From NCBI GenBank assembly GCA_003508835.1, contig PUFA01000084.1:5704001-5768000 (forward strand): a stretch of DNA of 64,000 nucleotides, in the 5' to 3' direction. Made by a program: the position numbers and the translations under genes. Below are positions 44,325 through 55,635 of this stretch, one piece after another. The notes beneath the pieces were generated by a model. It did no database searches. It worked only from the letters and a program-made list of their open reading frames with translations, and was not told the origin of the DNA. Origin of the DNA: Eonycteris spelaea (Eukaryota; Chordata; Mammalia; Chiroptera; Pteropodidae). Positions within the stretch are counted from its first letter, which is position 1. Each line of letters begins with the position of its first letter.

Positions 44325-46799
44325 AGGCACCTAAAAATGGCTCACATGCTAATGGCTTTGTTCATCTCTCTTGCAACCACATCAAAGTTGGGATGAAACA
44401 CGGAGTAAACAGCAAGCTGGGATCTAGATGAACAGAAGCCATATAACTAGGGAGAAAATAATTATTAAATCTGCAGTGGCAGAAGGTAGGAGAGTGCAAA
44501 CACGTGAGGCTGCCTGGTCCCCAGCTGCTGAGTAGCACAGAGGCTGTAGCTGCAGATGACTCTTAAAGGGCCCATGTCCACAACTGGACTTTGGCACAAT
44601 GACAGACTTGCTTGCTCTGAGCACCAGTATCGGGATGGCCGTTCCAGGGTACCAGGGACTTACAGGGGACACTGACTTGCTGGAGTGAGGGCTGGAGGTG
44701 AGGCTTTCTCCCTGGCAGAAGTACTGATGGTATCCATAGTTCCTCTGTTGAGCCCTCCCCTTCCCAGGGTACAGACACAGCACTGCCATAGCTGAGACAT
44801 CATGAAACTGGATAACAGAGGTCACTCTGCCCAGAGGATTTCTTGAAACTCCACCTCCCCCAACTCACCACCCCACCCAAACCACATTCAGTTGTATCCT
44901 CTGTAGTTCGATGCTCCTTACTGAGCCAACCTCAAGACCCAAACTGGTGGCAGTTGGCCTCGTTTTGGCATGGCCCTTGGGGTAACTCTAACCATAGCAT
45001 CTGTGAATTATTTGCTGATCTTAATAGGTGGCCCCAGAGGGGCACAGACTGGGGCTAAACTTGGCCTGCACCTGAACCCCTCTCAGGGCTGTGCCACTGA
45101 ACACCTACTACACAAAGCCATGCTAATAAGACCAGGAGACTTAGAAGCTTTGCTTAATACATAGAAACAGACACAGAAAGGCCAAAATGGGAAGACAAAG
45201 AAGCAGAAACCATATGCGAGAACAGAACTGAGATCCAGAAATAATGGAGTCCAGCAATCTCACAGGTTCAGAGATCAAAACACTAGCTATAAAGATGCTC
45301 AATGAACTTAGGGAAAGGGTAGATGAACTCACTGAGAACTTTAACAAAGAGATAAACACACACACACGTGTGCACAAACACACACACACAAATAGAATGG
45401 AAATTATAAAAGAGAACCAGTCAGAAATGAAGAACACATTATCTGAGATGAAGAGTATATTTGAGGGAATCAACAGAGTGGATAAAGAAGAGAACCAAAC
45501 GACAGATATAGAGGATGGGGAAACCAAGGAGATCCAATCAGAATGATAAGAAAAAAGAAGCTGAATATGATAATAATTTAAGAATCCCGTGGGACAGGAT
45601 TAAGGGTAAAAACATTCGTGTACTAGGGGTACCTGAAAGAAGAAAGAGAACAAGAAGTGGAAAACTATTTGAAAAAAAATGATGATGGAAAACTTCCCTC
45701 ACATGGTGAAGAAAATAGACATACAACTCAGGAAGCTCAGAGAGTTCCAAGAAAGAGGAACCCAAAGAGGCCCACACCGAGACATCATAATTAAAATGCC
45801 AAAGGTTAAATACAAAGAGAGAATCTTAAAAGCAGCAAGAAATGCACTTAGTTACCTACAAGGGAGCACCACAAGACTGGCAGCTGATTTCTCAAAAGAA
45901 CCTATGCAGGACAGAAGGGCTTGGCACAAAATAGTCAATGTGATGAAAACCCAGGATATACAACCAAGAATTCTTTATCCAGCAAAGCTATTATTTGGAG
46001 TCAAAGGACAGATTAAGAGCTTCCCAGACAAAAATAAGCTAAAGGAATTCATCAACACCAAGCCACTATTAGGAAATGTTGAGGGACTTCTTTAAAAAAA
46101 AAAACAGGTATTAAAAACAGGAATAAAGTATGGTAATAACTACATTCCCATCAACAATTACCTCAAATGGAAAAGAAGTGTTCCAACCAAAAGACAGAGT
46201 GGCTGAATGGATAAGAAAACAAGACCCCGTATATGTTGCCTATAAGAGACTCACTTCAGATTAAAAGACTCACATAGACTAGAAGAAGGGGGATGGAAAA
46301 AGATATTGCCTTGATGGACCTAGAAAGTATTGCACTGAATGAAGTTAGTCAGATAGAGAAAAACAAATATTACATGATTTCATGTATGTATAGAATATAA
46401 AGAACAAAACAAACAACAACAACAAAACAAAAACAAACTCTGCATAGATACAGAGAATATTTAGAGGGCCACTAAATGGGAGAGGGGTTGGGGAACAGTA
46501 AAAAAGGGCAAGGGGATTAAAAGTACAAATGGATAGTTACAAAATAAACATGGAGCTATAAAGTATAGCATAAGGAAAATAGTTAATAATGTTGTAATAA
46601 ATATATAGGGGGAAGAAGGGTACTTAATTTAGTGGGGTAATCACTTTGTGAGTTATATAGATCAGATGCTGTACAACTGAAATATATTATTGTATGCCAA
46701 CTACAATTGAAAAAAACTCATTGAATTGTACAATGTAAATACAAGCAATTAATTGTTTATTATATTTCAATAAAGCTGGGGAAAAAAGAACAAGAAATA
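44325..46799 (+). mobile_element. HAL1-like (half-L1) non-autonomous LINE, copy A
   Basis: The order is: L1-type start (AAAAATGG), 5' UTR to about 45187, ORF1 (45188-46095), first ORF2 codons (about 46190-46310, AEWIRKQDP), then a jump to an L1 3' end (TATATTTCAATAAAGC) and an A-rich tail. The RT, most of the endonuclease and the ORF2 C-terminus are missing, which is the definition of a half-L1, and mobility would need L1 enzymes in trans. CATTAGACAG flanks it at 44315-44324 and 46800-46809, a 10-bp target-site duplication that supports a complete insertion. A CA/TG patch at 45355-45392 interrupts ORF1. Family assignment is by structure only. Confidence 0.85.
45188..46095 (+). pseudogene. L1 ORF1-type RNA-binding protein remnant in copy A
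   Basis: It starts MGRQRSRNHMREQNRDPE, followed by an acidic coiled-coil-like stretch (LTENFNKEI) and a stop after about 119 codons (EIQSE at 45540). Downstream, other frames hold the RRM/CTD part: IIIKMPKVKYKERILKAAR, RLAADFSKEP and the end LKEFINTKPLL. ORF1p is the trimeric RNA chaperone of L1 particles. Here a stop and at least five small frameshifts separate the pieces, so no complete protein is made. Confidence 0.82.
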
Positions 46800-46809
46800 C
46801 ATTAGACAG

Positions 46810-47869
46810 TAGTTATCCTAATTCTTTGATTCTCACTCTTCAGAATGCAAAATATACCTTTCATACCACAGAGAAAACTCTCTTCAAGTATTTATGCAAT
46901 AAATTCAATAAATATTTGTTTAGGTAACCTTTAGTTATCTAGTGCCTACTATGTACTGAGGAGAAAACAGTAACATATTCTCCCACTACCCATCATAATA
47001 AGAGTAGAAGTAATAATAATAAAGTATGGATGATCATCAAGCTTCCATGTGAATGAGTCTAGCATAGGTAACTCACTATTTATGAGGGATCAAATGCAGT
47101 ATTAACAAGCCCTAATTGTTAGGTTATTTCATATACTGAGCTGTGTATAGGTCAGGCTTAGTTCCAACATTACATCTGGAATGAGTTGCCCTGCCAGGCA
47201 AAAATTAGAGACATTGCCAAGACTATTCCACACCAAATACAGAAAAGAAACCCTGAGGCACAGAGACAAAATTCCCTACAGAGTTTTTTCCTGGCTCCAG
47301 CTACTTCTCTACTCCCTTAAGCCTTCAGCATCTGTACACTAGTAACACAGACTTATAAATTAATTAAACTTTTACTTTATAATTTTTCCTTGACTTTTGA
47401 CTTAGGGGTTAAAAAACCAACCATCTCTCTCTCTTAAAAAAAAAACCCATTCCAACTCTTATTTTACAGTGAGCTAATAATTGTCAAGCATAAGTTTAAT
47501 TCCTAAAGATGAATAAGCAGAGGAAAATTACTGAATCTTGATAAAGGTTATTGGATTCAAAAGAAAGGAATTTGGTTTCAATTTTGGTATGGCAAAGCGA
47601 GGTCCAACTAGAGTGATTCTCCTGCAGATAAGAGTTATAAACTTTGTACAAATACAAAAAGTAAACTATCTGAAATTACTGGAGAATAAATGAAAACTAT
47701 TGGAACTTGTGAAAATGAATAAACACATGGAGAGTTTCCCTTTTTTTTTCAATGGCATTTAGCTTGAAGACAGGCTACAGTCAGTAGCTGCTCAGAGCAG
47801 CTAAACTCCAATAGAATTAGAATCTACATAGTCAGAAGAACCAGAAGACATTGTTGTGAAGATCACTGC
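46810..47869. other. no gene or clear repeat seen
   Basis: AT-rich sequence between LINE copies; no supportable ORF. Confidence 0.5.
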
Positions 47870-48960
47870 ATGGACATAACAATGAAATGGAGATTACAAA
47901 GGAAAGAATCAATTAACTAAAGATACATCAATAGAAATTATCCAATCTGAAGTATGAAAAAAACAATTAGAAGAAAAAATGATCAGATCTTTCAGAGACC
48001 AATGGGACAATATCAAAAAGTTTAACATACATATAATTAAAGTCTCTGAAGGAGAAACATGTGAAATGGGGACATAAAAATATTTGAAAAAATAATAGTT
48101 AAAATTTTCCAAATTTGGGTAAAAATATAAATTTTCAGACTCAAATTTAGGCAGATTCAAGTCTAGGTAGAATAAATGCAGAGAACACCATGTGTGGCAG
48201 CATCATAGTCAGATCCATGAATATCAAAGATAAAAAGATAATTACCTTAAAGTCCTGAAAGAAAAATCGTCAATCCAGGATTTTATATCCAGGAAAAAGA
48301 AGAAGAAGAAGAAAAGGAGGAGGAGGAGGAGGAGGAGGAGGAGGAGGAGGAGGAGGAGGAGGAGGAGGAGGAGGAGGAAAATTAAAAGAATTCATTAGCA
48401 GCAGATATGCAATATCAAAAAGTATAAAGGAAGTTCTTTGGACTAAAGGAAAATGTAACCAAATGGAAATAAAATCTTCAGCAAGGAACAAAGAGTTTCA
48501 GAAATGGTTAATGACTAGTAAATATATAGGACTATGTATTCCTTTAATTTTCTTTAAAAACATAGAATTGTTTAAAGCAAAAACAATAACATTATCTTGT
48601 TATAGTTTACAATGTATGCAGAAAAAAACATATAACAACTATAGCATAAAAGATAGAGGTGGGAATAATGGAGCTTTATGGTTGAAAGATTTCTATATTA
48701 ATGTAAATGAGACAATATTAACTCTAAGTAGACAAGGAAAAGTCACAGACGCACATTATAAACCCTATAGCAATCAATAAAAGATATAGTTAAAAAGCCA
48801 ATAAATAAAATAAAATGTAATTTTAAAAATATATAAATAATCCTAAAGAAAAGACTTGCTCTAACAGAGAAAATATGTGTTCTTTTAAGGAGAAATTTCT
48901 CCGCAATGCTCTCATTTCTTTTATAATTATCAAGAAAGAACATTTTATCTATGAAACTAA
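47870..48960 (+). mobile_element. Older HAL1/L1M-like fragment with GGA expansion
   Basis: GGACAATATCAAAAAGTTTAAC, CATCATAGTCAGATCC, AAGGAAGTTCTTTGGACTAAAGG and AAACCCTATAGCAATCAATAAA follow the ORF1 3' part and 3' UTR of HAL1/L1M elements. It is more diverged than copies A-C. The GGA/GAA tract lies where an ORF1 3' coding segment would be. Confidence 0.65.
48296..48378 (+). repeat. (GAA)n(GGA)n purine tract
   Basis: About 83 bp of pure purine: AAGAAGAAG then about 22 AGG units. It can form triplex/H-DNA. The opposite-strand frame reads as polyproline and is not a gene. Confidence 0.95.
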
Positions 48961-49036
48961 AACTAATAATAAATACAGAAAACAATATAAAAAAAGGAAA
49001 GATTTCATGGAGAATAAAACAAGCAAATCAGGATGT

Positions 49037-49102
49037 GGCTCCATAGTGTAGTGGTCTGCTTTACACGCAGAAGGTCCTGGGTTTGTGCCCCAGGTGGAGC
49101 CA
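49037..49102 (+). pseudogene. tRNA-Val(UAC)-like pseudogene lacking part of the D arm
   Basis: GGCTCCATAGTGTAGTGG, the anticodon arm CTGCTTTACACGCAG (anticodon TAC), variable loop AAGGTCC, T arm CTGGGTTTGTGCCCCAG and the closing TGGAGCCA align with mammalian tRNA-Val-TAC. About eight bases after AGTGGT (3' half of the D arm) are missing. The acceptor stem is still perfectly paired, GGCTCCA with TGGAGCC. The A box is intact; the B box has lost its TTCG core (TTTG). The missing D arm makes a functional tRNA unlikely. About 110 bp of GC-rich sequence follows, so it may be the head of an unrecognised tRNA-derived SINE. Confidence 0.82.
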
Positions 49103-49220
49103 TGAACCATACCCTGGGTGTGCCTGGCCCCAGGTGCACACAGCGAGCATGTGGGAGGAGGCACTCCGCCTTCAGACATCCAGTTCTTAAGGGGAAATGG
49201 CAACATCCATAGGTCAGGGG
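49103..49220 (+). other. GC-rich block downstream of the tRNA-like head
   Basis: GC-rich sequence (CCTGGGTGTGCCTGGCCCC, GGAGGAGGCACTCCGCC) stands out against AT-rich LINE flanks. Possibly the body of a tRNA-derived retroposon. No second copy was found in the window. Confidence 0.4.
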
Positions 49221-50103
49221 TGAAAGTGGGGGCGGGGGGAATTAAAGAGGGAAAAAAATCATTATTGTGATCATTGAAAATAGCTATAAAATAAAGAAAT
49301 AGCAGATTGAATACTGCAAAACTGAAAACATCGAAATTAGATAAAATAGGAATGGTATGGCATTTTGAGGAGAAACGTAAGAAGGCAGGTCTAGGAAATC
49401 CTACCTAGGAACAATAAAGTTTCTAGGAAGCAAAAGTGGACAGAGGGACATGTTGAACTGTGATGTGTCTCCATTTCTGCTTCCCAGGGAAAACTATCAA
49501 TAATACCTTATAATAATATAATAAAAATCTATTCACTGTTTTTAAAAATAATAATAATAATAATGCTAAATGTAATTCTTTAGTCAGAGAGATGAATAAT
49601 CAAAATGGTAATAATAAAAATAATCTGGATGTAAAATCTCTGATTTTATTAATAAAATCGAGGACTTGGAAAAGGTAATAGGAAAGAAGTCAATGAATAA
49701 AAATTTTTTTGTACAACACAGAGGTTATCAATATGCATTTATTTTTTTAATAAAGGCTATGAAATGTCATTTTATTTTAATATGACAGGAAAAAAAACAA
49801 AAAAGAAACCTTAGCATCACTGAACTTCAGAAAATTATTTCTTTAAAACAAGAACTATTCCATCCAAAAATTTCCTTTGAGGTAAAATAAAGGAATATTT
49901 TTCTCTGAGGTAAAATTAAGAAAAACATTAAGAGGGTTAAGTAGTTTTGTGAGAGTTTTTCAGTGTTTTTAATGGGCATTAGTTTAAGTGACCAAGAAAT
50001 AATACTTCATCAACTGTCTCTTAAACATCTGAAGATACCATTAAGTCTAAACAGCAAGAATCAAAATGTTTTTTAATTAAAAATAAAAGTTTGGGCTGTA
50101 TCA
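49221..50103. other. A-rich unassigned sequence
   Basis: Contains AATAAT repeats (49548-49565) and A-rich runs. No gene seen; possibly old LINE sequence. Confidence 0.45.
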
Positions 50104-51437
50104 GGAGGGACGGGGAGAAAATGGCGTAGACGATAGAGGCTCTGTTCATCCCTCTGGGGACCAAATCAAAGTTGTGACAGAAACAAAGAGCAAACAGCAA
50201 GGAAAATCACCTGGGATCTTGATGAACAAGCCATACAACTAGTGAGAAATCTAAGAAATTACCCTGCAATGGCAGAAGGTAGGACACGAGGCGGCCTGTC
50301 CCAGCTGCTGAGTGCGACAGAGGCTGCAGCAGCGGCAGAGGCAGACGCCTCTTAAAGGGGCTGTGTCTGCAAGCGGACTTTCACAGTGACGGACCTGCTC
50401 GCTCTGAGCACCAGTGCCAGTTAGGCAGCGTAGGGTCTTACAAGGGGCCACTGAGTTGTTGGAGTGAGGGCCAAGGCCAGACTTGCTCTGTGCAGAAGTG
50501 CTAGCGGTACCCATCGTTCCTCTGTGAGGACCCAGTGCCGCCATAGGGAAGACCTCATCAAACTGGGTGATAGAGGTTGCTCGGCCCAGAGGTTTCCCTG
50601 AAACTCCTCCGCCCCAACATCCATTCTCACTAAAGCCACATCTAGGTGTAGCCTCAGCAAATCAGGTGCTCCTTGAGCAGTGCCTAGACTCACTCTGGAG
50701 GCAGATGACCTCGGTTTCTGGCGTGGCCTTTTGAGGCAACTATAAGCACAGTATCTGTGGATTGCTTGCTGAATCTTAACAGGTGGCCTCAGAGAGGCGC
50801 AGGCTGGGGCTAAGCTTGGCCATGCATCTGAAACCCTCTCAGAACTATGCCACTGGACACTTACTACACAAATCCACACTAATAAGACCGGAAGACTTAA
50901 AAACTATGCTTAGTACATAGAAACAGACACAGAAAGGCAACCGAAATGGGAAGACAAAGAAGCAGAAACCATGTGAGAGAACAGAACAGAGATCCAGAAG
51001 TAATGGAGTCAAGCAGTCTAACAGATGCAGAGTTCAAAATAATGGTTATAAAGATACTTGATGAACTTATGGGAAGTGTGGATGAATTCAGTGCGGACTT
51101 TAACAGAGATTTAAAAAAACAAACCCATAAAAATAGTATAGAAATTATAAAAAGGAACCAGTCAGAAATGAAGAACCCATTACCTGAGATGAGAAATATT
51201 TAAATGGAATAAACAAAGTGAATAAAGAAGAGAATCAAATGACCTATATAGGGGATGGGAAAGTACTAGATTTAGTGGAGTGATCACTTTGCAAGTTATG
51301 TGGATCTCTGATCACTATGCTATACAACTGAAACTGGTATGTTATTGTATGCCAACTATAAGTGAAAAAAAATCATTGAATTGTACAATGTAAATACAAG
51401 AAACTAATTGTCTATTATATTTCAATAAAGACCAAAA
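50104..51437 (+). mobile_element. HAL1-like LINE, copy B (short form)
   Basis: It begins GAGGGACGGGGAGAAAATGGCG, close to a standard L1 5' end, and carries the same 5' UTR as copies A and C. ORF1 starts at 50946 (MGRQRSRNHVREQNRDPE) and remains open for 85 codons. Near 51255 the sequence jumps from ORF1 into the 3' UTR (AGTGGAGTGATCACTTTG) and ends at TATATTTCAATAAAG. The rest of ORF1 and all ORF2 are missing, a larger deletion than in A and C. Clear target-site repeats were not identified. Confidence 0.82.
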
Positions 51438-52149
51438 AATTTTTTGAGCCCTTGGAAGAAATTAATAGGAACAAGCTGCTCTGAAAGGAAAAATAGCCTA
51501 TAAAAAAGATAAATTAGTTTCAAGAGGAGAAAACTAAATACATCACAGGAATATGATTAAATCTAGTAATTATGACAAGCCCAAAGAAACCACACATGAA
51601 TACAAAACATCAGTTGGTCCTCTTCATCTTCCTGAAATATCTGAAATTTTGCTTCATTATTTCAGAAAGTGCTGTTTTTTCATTTACATCAATTGCTCAA
51701 ATCATACAGTGTAATTTACTTCATTTTTATAACATGACTTTTTCATGCACTTAGTTTTCTCTGAATTTCTAATTGTATTTCTTTGTTTTTCTGCTGCTGT
51801 TGTGACATTTCATTCATAGAGATATTTTTTATCTTCTTCTCATCAATAGCATACTTTGTACCTCTGAGGTCTTAATGATCAATTCATAATATATATACCT
51901 CTATTCGAAGACATTTTTCATGGATCTTCTGACTTTATATTATAATTTGGACTGTTAATTTTTGTACTGCTAATCAGTTGTTAAACTAGGAAATTGTTCA
52001 ATCTCATTCAGAGATTAATTTCAATAGTTATTAATTCCCCATAATGGTGGGGGGGGCGGGGAGGCTGGAGGGGTCAATCAAAAATAACCCAGAACTGACA
52101 AGGATAGTTAATTTGGGAGATAAGGACAGTAAAACCATTAGTAAAACTG
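51438..52149. other. no gene seen; G-rich patch at 52047-52074
   Basis: AT-rich sequence. GGTGGGGGGGGCGGGGAGG has quadruplex potential. The 60-residue frame at 51572-51754 has no recognisable domain. Confidence 0.45.
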
Positions 52150-53007
52150 CATTCTTAATATCAAAAAGTCAAGTAGAGGCATGCAAAAGAAAAAATTGAA
52201 TTTCTAGACATGAAAACTACAGTGTGGGAGATGAAGTATTTGTTGGATAGCATTAATGGCAGGTTAGACATCACAGAAGAAAAAATTAGTGAACTTGGCA
52301 TAAAAACAGAAACTATCAAAAATGAAACACAGTAAGAATTTTTAAATATAAGAGACAGAGAAAAAAAAAAAGTCAGCCAGATTGGAAAGAAAAAAACTGT
52401 CATTATTTTCAAATGACATGATCATCTATGTATACAATCCAAAAGAATCTTTTTTTAAAAAGCTACTAGAATTAATATGTGCAAATAAATAGTAGAACTA
52501 ATAAGTACAAGGTTGCAGAATACAAGATCAATATATAAAAGCAATTGAATTTCTATATACTAGCAGCAAATAATGGGAAATTAAAGTTATAGGAGAATAT
52601 CATTTACAATAGCATTAAGAATATGAAATACTTATAGATATATCTGACAAAAGAAGTGAAAGACGTGTATACTAAAAATCAAATAATCCTGAGATAAACT
52701 AATGAAAACCTAAATAAATGAAGAGAGATACTTTTGTCTCTGTGTTGAAAGATTCAATATTGATTTATAAGGAAGACACTAAATTTACCTATAAGATAAA
52801 TGCAATCCCAACCAAAATCCCTGAAGACTTTTTGGATAGACAGCAACAAGCTGATCTTAAAATTCCTCTGGAAATGCAAAGCACCTAGAATAGCCAAACA
52901 ACTATGAAAAAGATCAAAGTCAGAGAGGACTGACAGTGGTTGATTTTAAGATGCATATAGCTACAGTCATCAAGACTGTGTGATATTGGTGTCAAGATAA
53001 ACATAGA
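52150..53007 (+). mobile_element. L1 fragment, host of copy C
   Basis: ORF1-like sequence (52160-52380: GAATTTCTAGACATGAAAAC, GAAGAAAAAATTAGTGAAC) is joined to ORF2 RT/C-terminal sequence (TACAAGATCAATATATAAAAG, CCCAACCAAAATCCC, ATCAAGACTGTGTGATATTGG). The L1 therefore carries its own internal deletion. It resumes at 55840. Confidence 0.8.
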
Positions 53008-53910
53008 GACAAACAAAAATGGTGTAGATGATAGAGCTTTGTTTGTCTGCTCTTATGACCACATCAAAGTTGTGACAGAAACATGGAGCGAACAGTAAGA
53101 AGAGTCACCTGGGGTCTAGATGAACAAGCCCTACCACTAGGAAGAGAAATAAGAAATCACCCTACAACTGGAGGAGGTAGGACGGAGCGAGGACGTGAGG
53201 CTGCCTGGTGCCTAGCGTCTGAGTGAGACAGAGGCTACCACAGCAGCAGTCGGCAGCTGCAGATGCCTCTTAAAGGGGCCGGACAGCAACTGGACTTTCT
53301 CAGTGATGGCCTCGCTCTTTCTGAACACCAGCGCTCAGTTAGCTGTTGGGCAGGGGTGGCATCAGGGACTTAAAGAGAGATACCAATTTGTCAGAGCAAG
53401 GGCCAGAGGCAAGACTTTCTCCCTGGTGAAGTGCTGGCGGTATCCGTTGCTCCTCTGGTAAGCCCTTCCCTCTCACAATGTGCAGACCAAGCACAGCCAT
53501 AGCTGAGATGTCATCAAACTGGATAACAGAGGTGGCTCTGCCCAGAGGATTCCCTGAAAATCTGCCTCCCCCAACTTACAGCCCTACCTAAGCCATATCC
53601 AATTGTGTCCTTGGCGAGTTCTGTACCACTTACTGAGCAGCTCTAAGACCCACACTGGTGGCAGCTGATCTTGGTTTCCAGCTTGATTTCTTGAGGCAAT
53701 TATAAGCACAGCATCTGTTGATTGCTTGCTAAATCTTAATAGGTGACCCCAGAGGGGCACAGACTGGGGCTCAACTTGACCTGTAGCCGAACTCCTCTCA
53801 GCAGCAGGACTGTGCCTCTGGACACCTACTATACAAAGCCACGCTAACAAAACGGGGACACTTTGGAGCTTTACTTAGTACATAGAAATAGACACAGAAA
53901 GGCAGCTGAA

Positions 53911-54777
53911 ATGGGAAGACAAAGAAGCAGAAGCCATATGAGAGAACAGAACAGAGATCCAGAAATAATGGAGTCCAGCAATTTCACAGGTTCCGAGATC
54001 AAAACACTAGCTATAAAGATGCTCAATGAACTTAGGGAAAGGGTAAATGAACTCACTGAGAACTTTAACAAAAAGATTTTTAAAAAATAGAATGGAAATT
54101 ATAAAAGGGAACCAGTCAGAAATGAAGAACACATTATCTGAGATGAAGAGTGTATTAGAGGGAATCAACAGAGTGGATAAAGAAGAGAACCAAACGACAG
54201 ATATAGAGGATGGGGAAACCAAGGAGATCCAATCAGAATGATAAGAAAAAAGAAGCTGATAATATGATAATAATTTAAGAATCCCGTGGGACAGGATTAA
54301 GGGTAAAAACATTCGTGTACTAGGGGTACCTGAAAAAAGAAAGAGAACAAGAAGTGGAAAACCTATTTGAAAAAAAAATGATGATGGAAAACTTCCCTCA
54401 CATGGTGAAGAAAATAGACATACAACCTCAGGAAGCTCAGAGAGTTCCAAGAAAGAGGAACCCAAAGAGGCCCACACCGAGACATCATAATTAAAATGCC
54501 AAAGGTTAAATACAAAGAGAGAATCTTAAAAGCAGCAAGATAAATGCACTTAGTTACCTACAAGGGAGCACCCACAAGACTGGCAGCTGATTTCTCAAAA
54601 GAACCTATGCAGGACAGAAGGGCTTGGCACAACATAGTCAATGTGATGAAAACCCAGGATATACAACCAAGAATTCTTTATCCAGCAAAGCTATTATTTG
54701 GAGTCAAAGGACAGATTAAGAGCTTCCCAGACAAAAATAAGCTAAAGGAATTCATCAACACCAAGCCACTATTATAG
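53911..54777 (+). pseudogene. L1 ORF1-type remnant in copy C
   Basis: It starts MGRQRSRSHMREQNRDPE and is open for 60 codons, then is interrupted by a T/A-rich change near 54080 (IFKK then stop). It continues in another frame to EIQSE (stop near 54241), then VPRKRNPKRPTPRH, then IKMPKVKYKERI and RLAADFSKEPMQ to LKEFINTKPLL. The frame change at PTPRH/IKMPK is the same as in copy A, as is the EIQSE stop. Confidence 0.8.
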
Positions 54778-55140
54778 GAAATGTTTGAGGGACTTCTTTA
54801 AGAAGAAAAAAGGTATTAAAAACAGGAATAAAGAATGGTAATAACTACATATTTATCAACAGTTACCTCAAATAGAAAAGAATTAAGTTCTCCAACCAAA
54901 AGATAGAGCGGCTGAATGGATAAGAAAACAAGACTCCTACATATGCTGCCTACAAGAGACTCACTTCAGATTAAAAGACACACACAGACTAGAAGGAGGG
55001 GGATGGAAAAAGATATTGCCTTGATGGACCTATAAGGTATTGCTCTGAATGAAACAAATTCATAGATACAGAGAATATTTTGGGGGCTGCTGGACTACAG
55101 GTGTTTTGGGGAAATGTTGGAAAAGGGCAAAAGGAGCAAT

Positions 55141-55195
55141 GGTGGTATTCATTGCTCCTCTGTTCAGCCCTTCCCTCTCATAATGTGCAGACCCA
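55141..55195 (+). repeat. 5' UTR-derived patch inside the 3' part of copy C
   Basis: GGTGGTATTCATTGCTCCTC through TAATGTGCAGACCCAG is about 80-85% like 53436-53491 in the 5' UTR of the same element, in the same orientation. Copy A has no such insert at the corresponding place. Confidence 0.75.
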
Positions 55196-55242
55196 GAAAT
55201 ACCCATGTAGTTAAAAAGTAGACATGGAGATATAAAATGTAG

Positions 55243-55635
55243 TTTAATGGCTGAAAAACGACTGCTAGAAATTTATTACTTGCAGGAAAATTACTGCTTG
55301 GCTATGCCCATGGGAACATGGCTATGTCCATGGGAACATAGGCTGTCACCCATAGGAACATAACATTCTAACAAGCTTTCTGCCTCTGTACCCCCGCTTA
55401 CACACCCGATCTGTGAGTTGACAGGTAGTGAATAGAAGAAAGATAGACCTTTGTGTTTAGACAGAATGAAGAATGGGGTTTTGGGCTTAAAATCTCTGTA
55501 CCTCTACATTTCGGGGCTGTTTAATTTGGGGTCTGCGTACCCCTGGCAGACCCAGCTGGCTGGATAAAGAGTGTTTCCTATAACTCACTGAGTTCTGGTG
55601 GTCTGTGTGTCTTTAGGGGGCTGGTGGCTACAACA
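55243..55635 (+). mobile_element. Solo LTR inserted in copy C
   Basis: A 393-bp insert interrupts sequence that is continuous in copy A (AAAGTATAGCATAAGG). GTAG is duplicated at 55239-55242 and 55636-55639, a 4-bp target site typical of class I ERVs. The right end reads GGCTACAACA. The left end (TTTAATGG) does not keep a canonical TG. GGATAAAGAG near the 3' end may be a poly(A) signal. Family not recognised. Confidence 0.68.

Noticed and set aside
45141..45527. 128-residue minus-strand frame rich in S, I, F and V
   Set aside because: It lies antisense to half-L1 ORF1; a matching antisense frame (53871-54071 and 54007-54477) occurs in copy C, so it is a shadow of the LINE.
48270..48491. Minus-strand frame with a long proline run
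   Set aside because: It is the complement of the GGA microsatellite; low complexity only.
49037..49102. Functional tRNA-Val gene
   Set aside because: Part of the D arm is deleted and the B box core is mutated, so cloverleaf folding and transcription would be impaired.
50421..50879. 152-residue minus-strand frame
   Set aside because: It covers the 5' UTR of half-L1 copy B on the antisense strand; related frames appear in copies A and C (44424-44825, 53584-53850). No domain.
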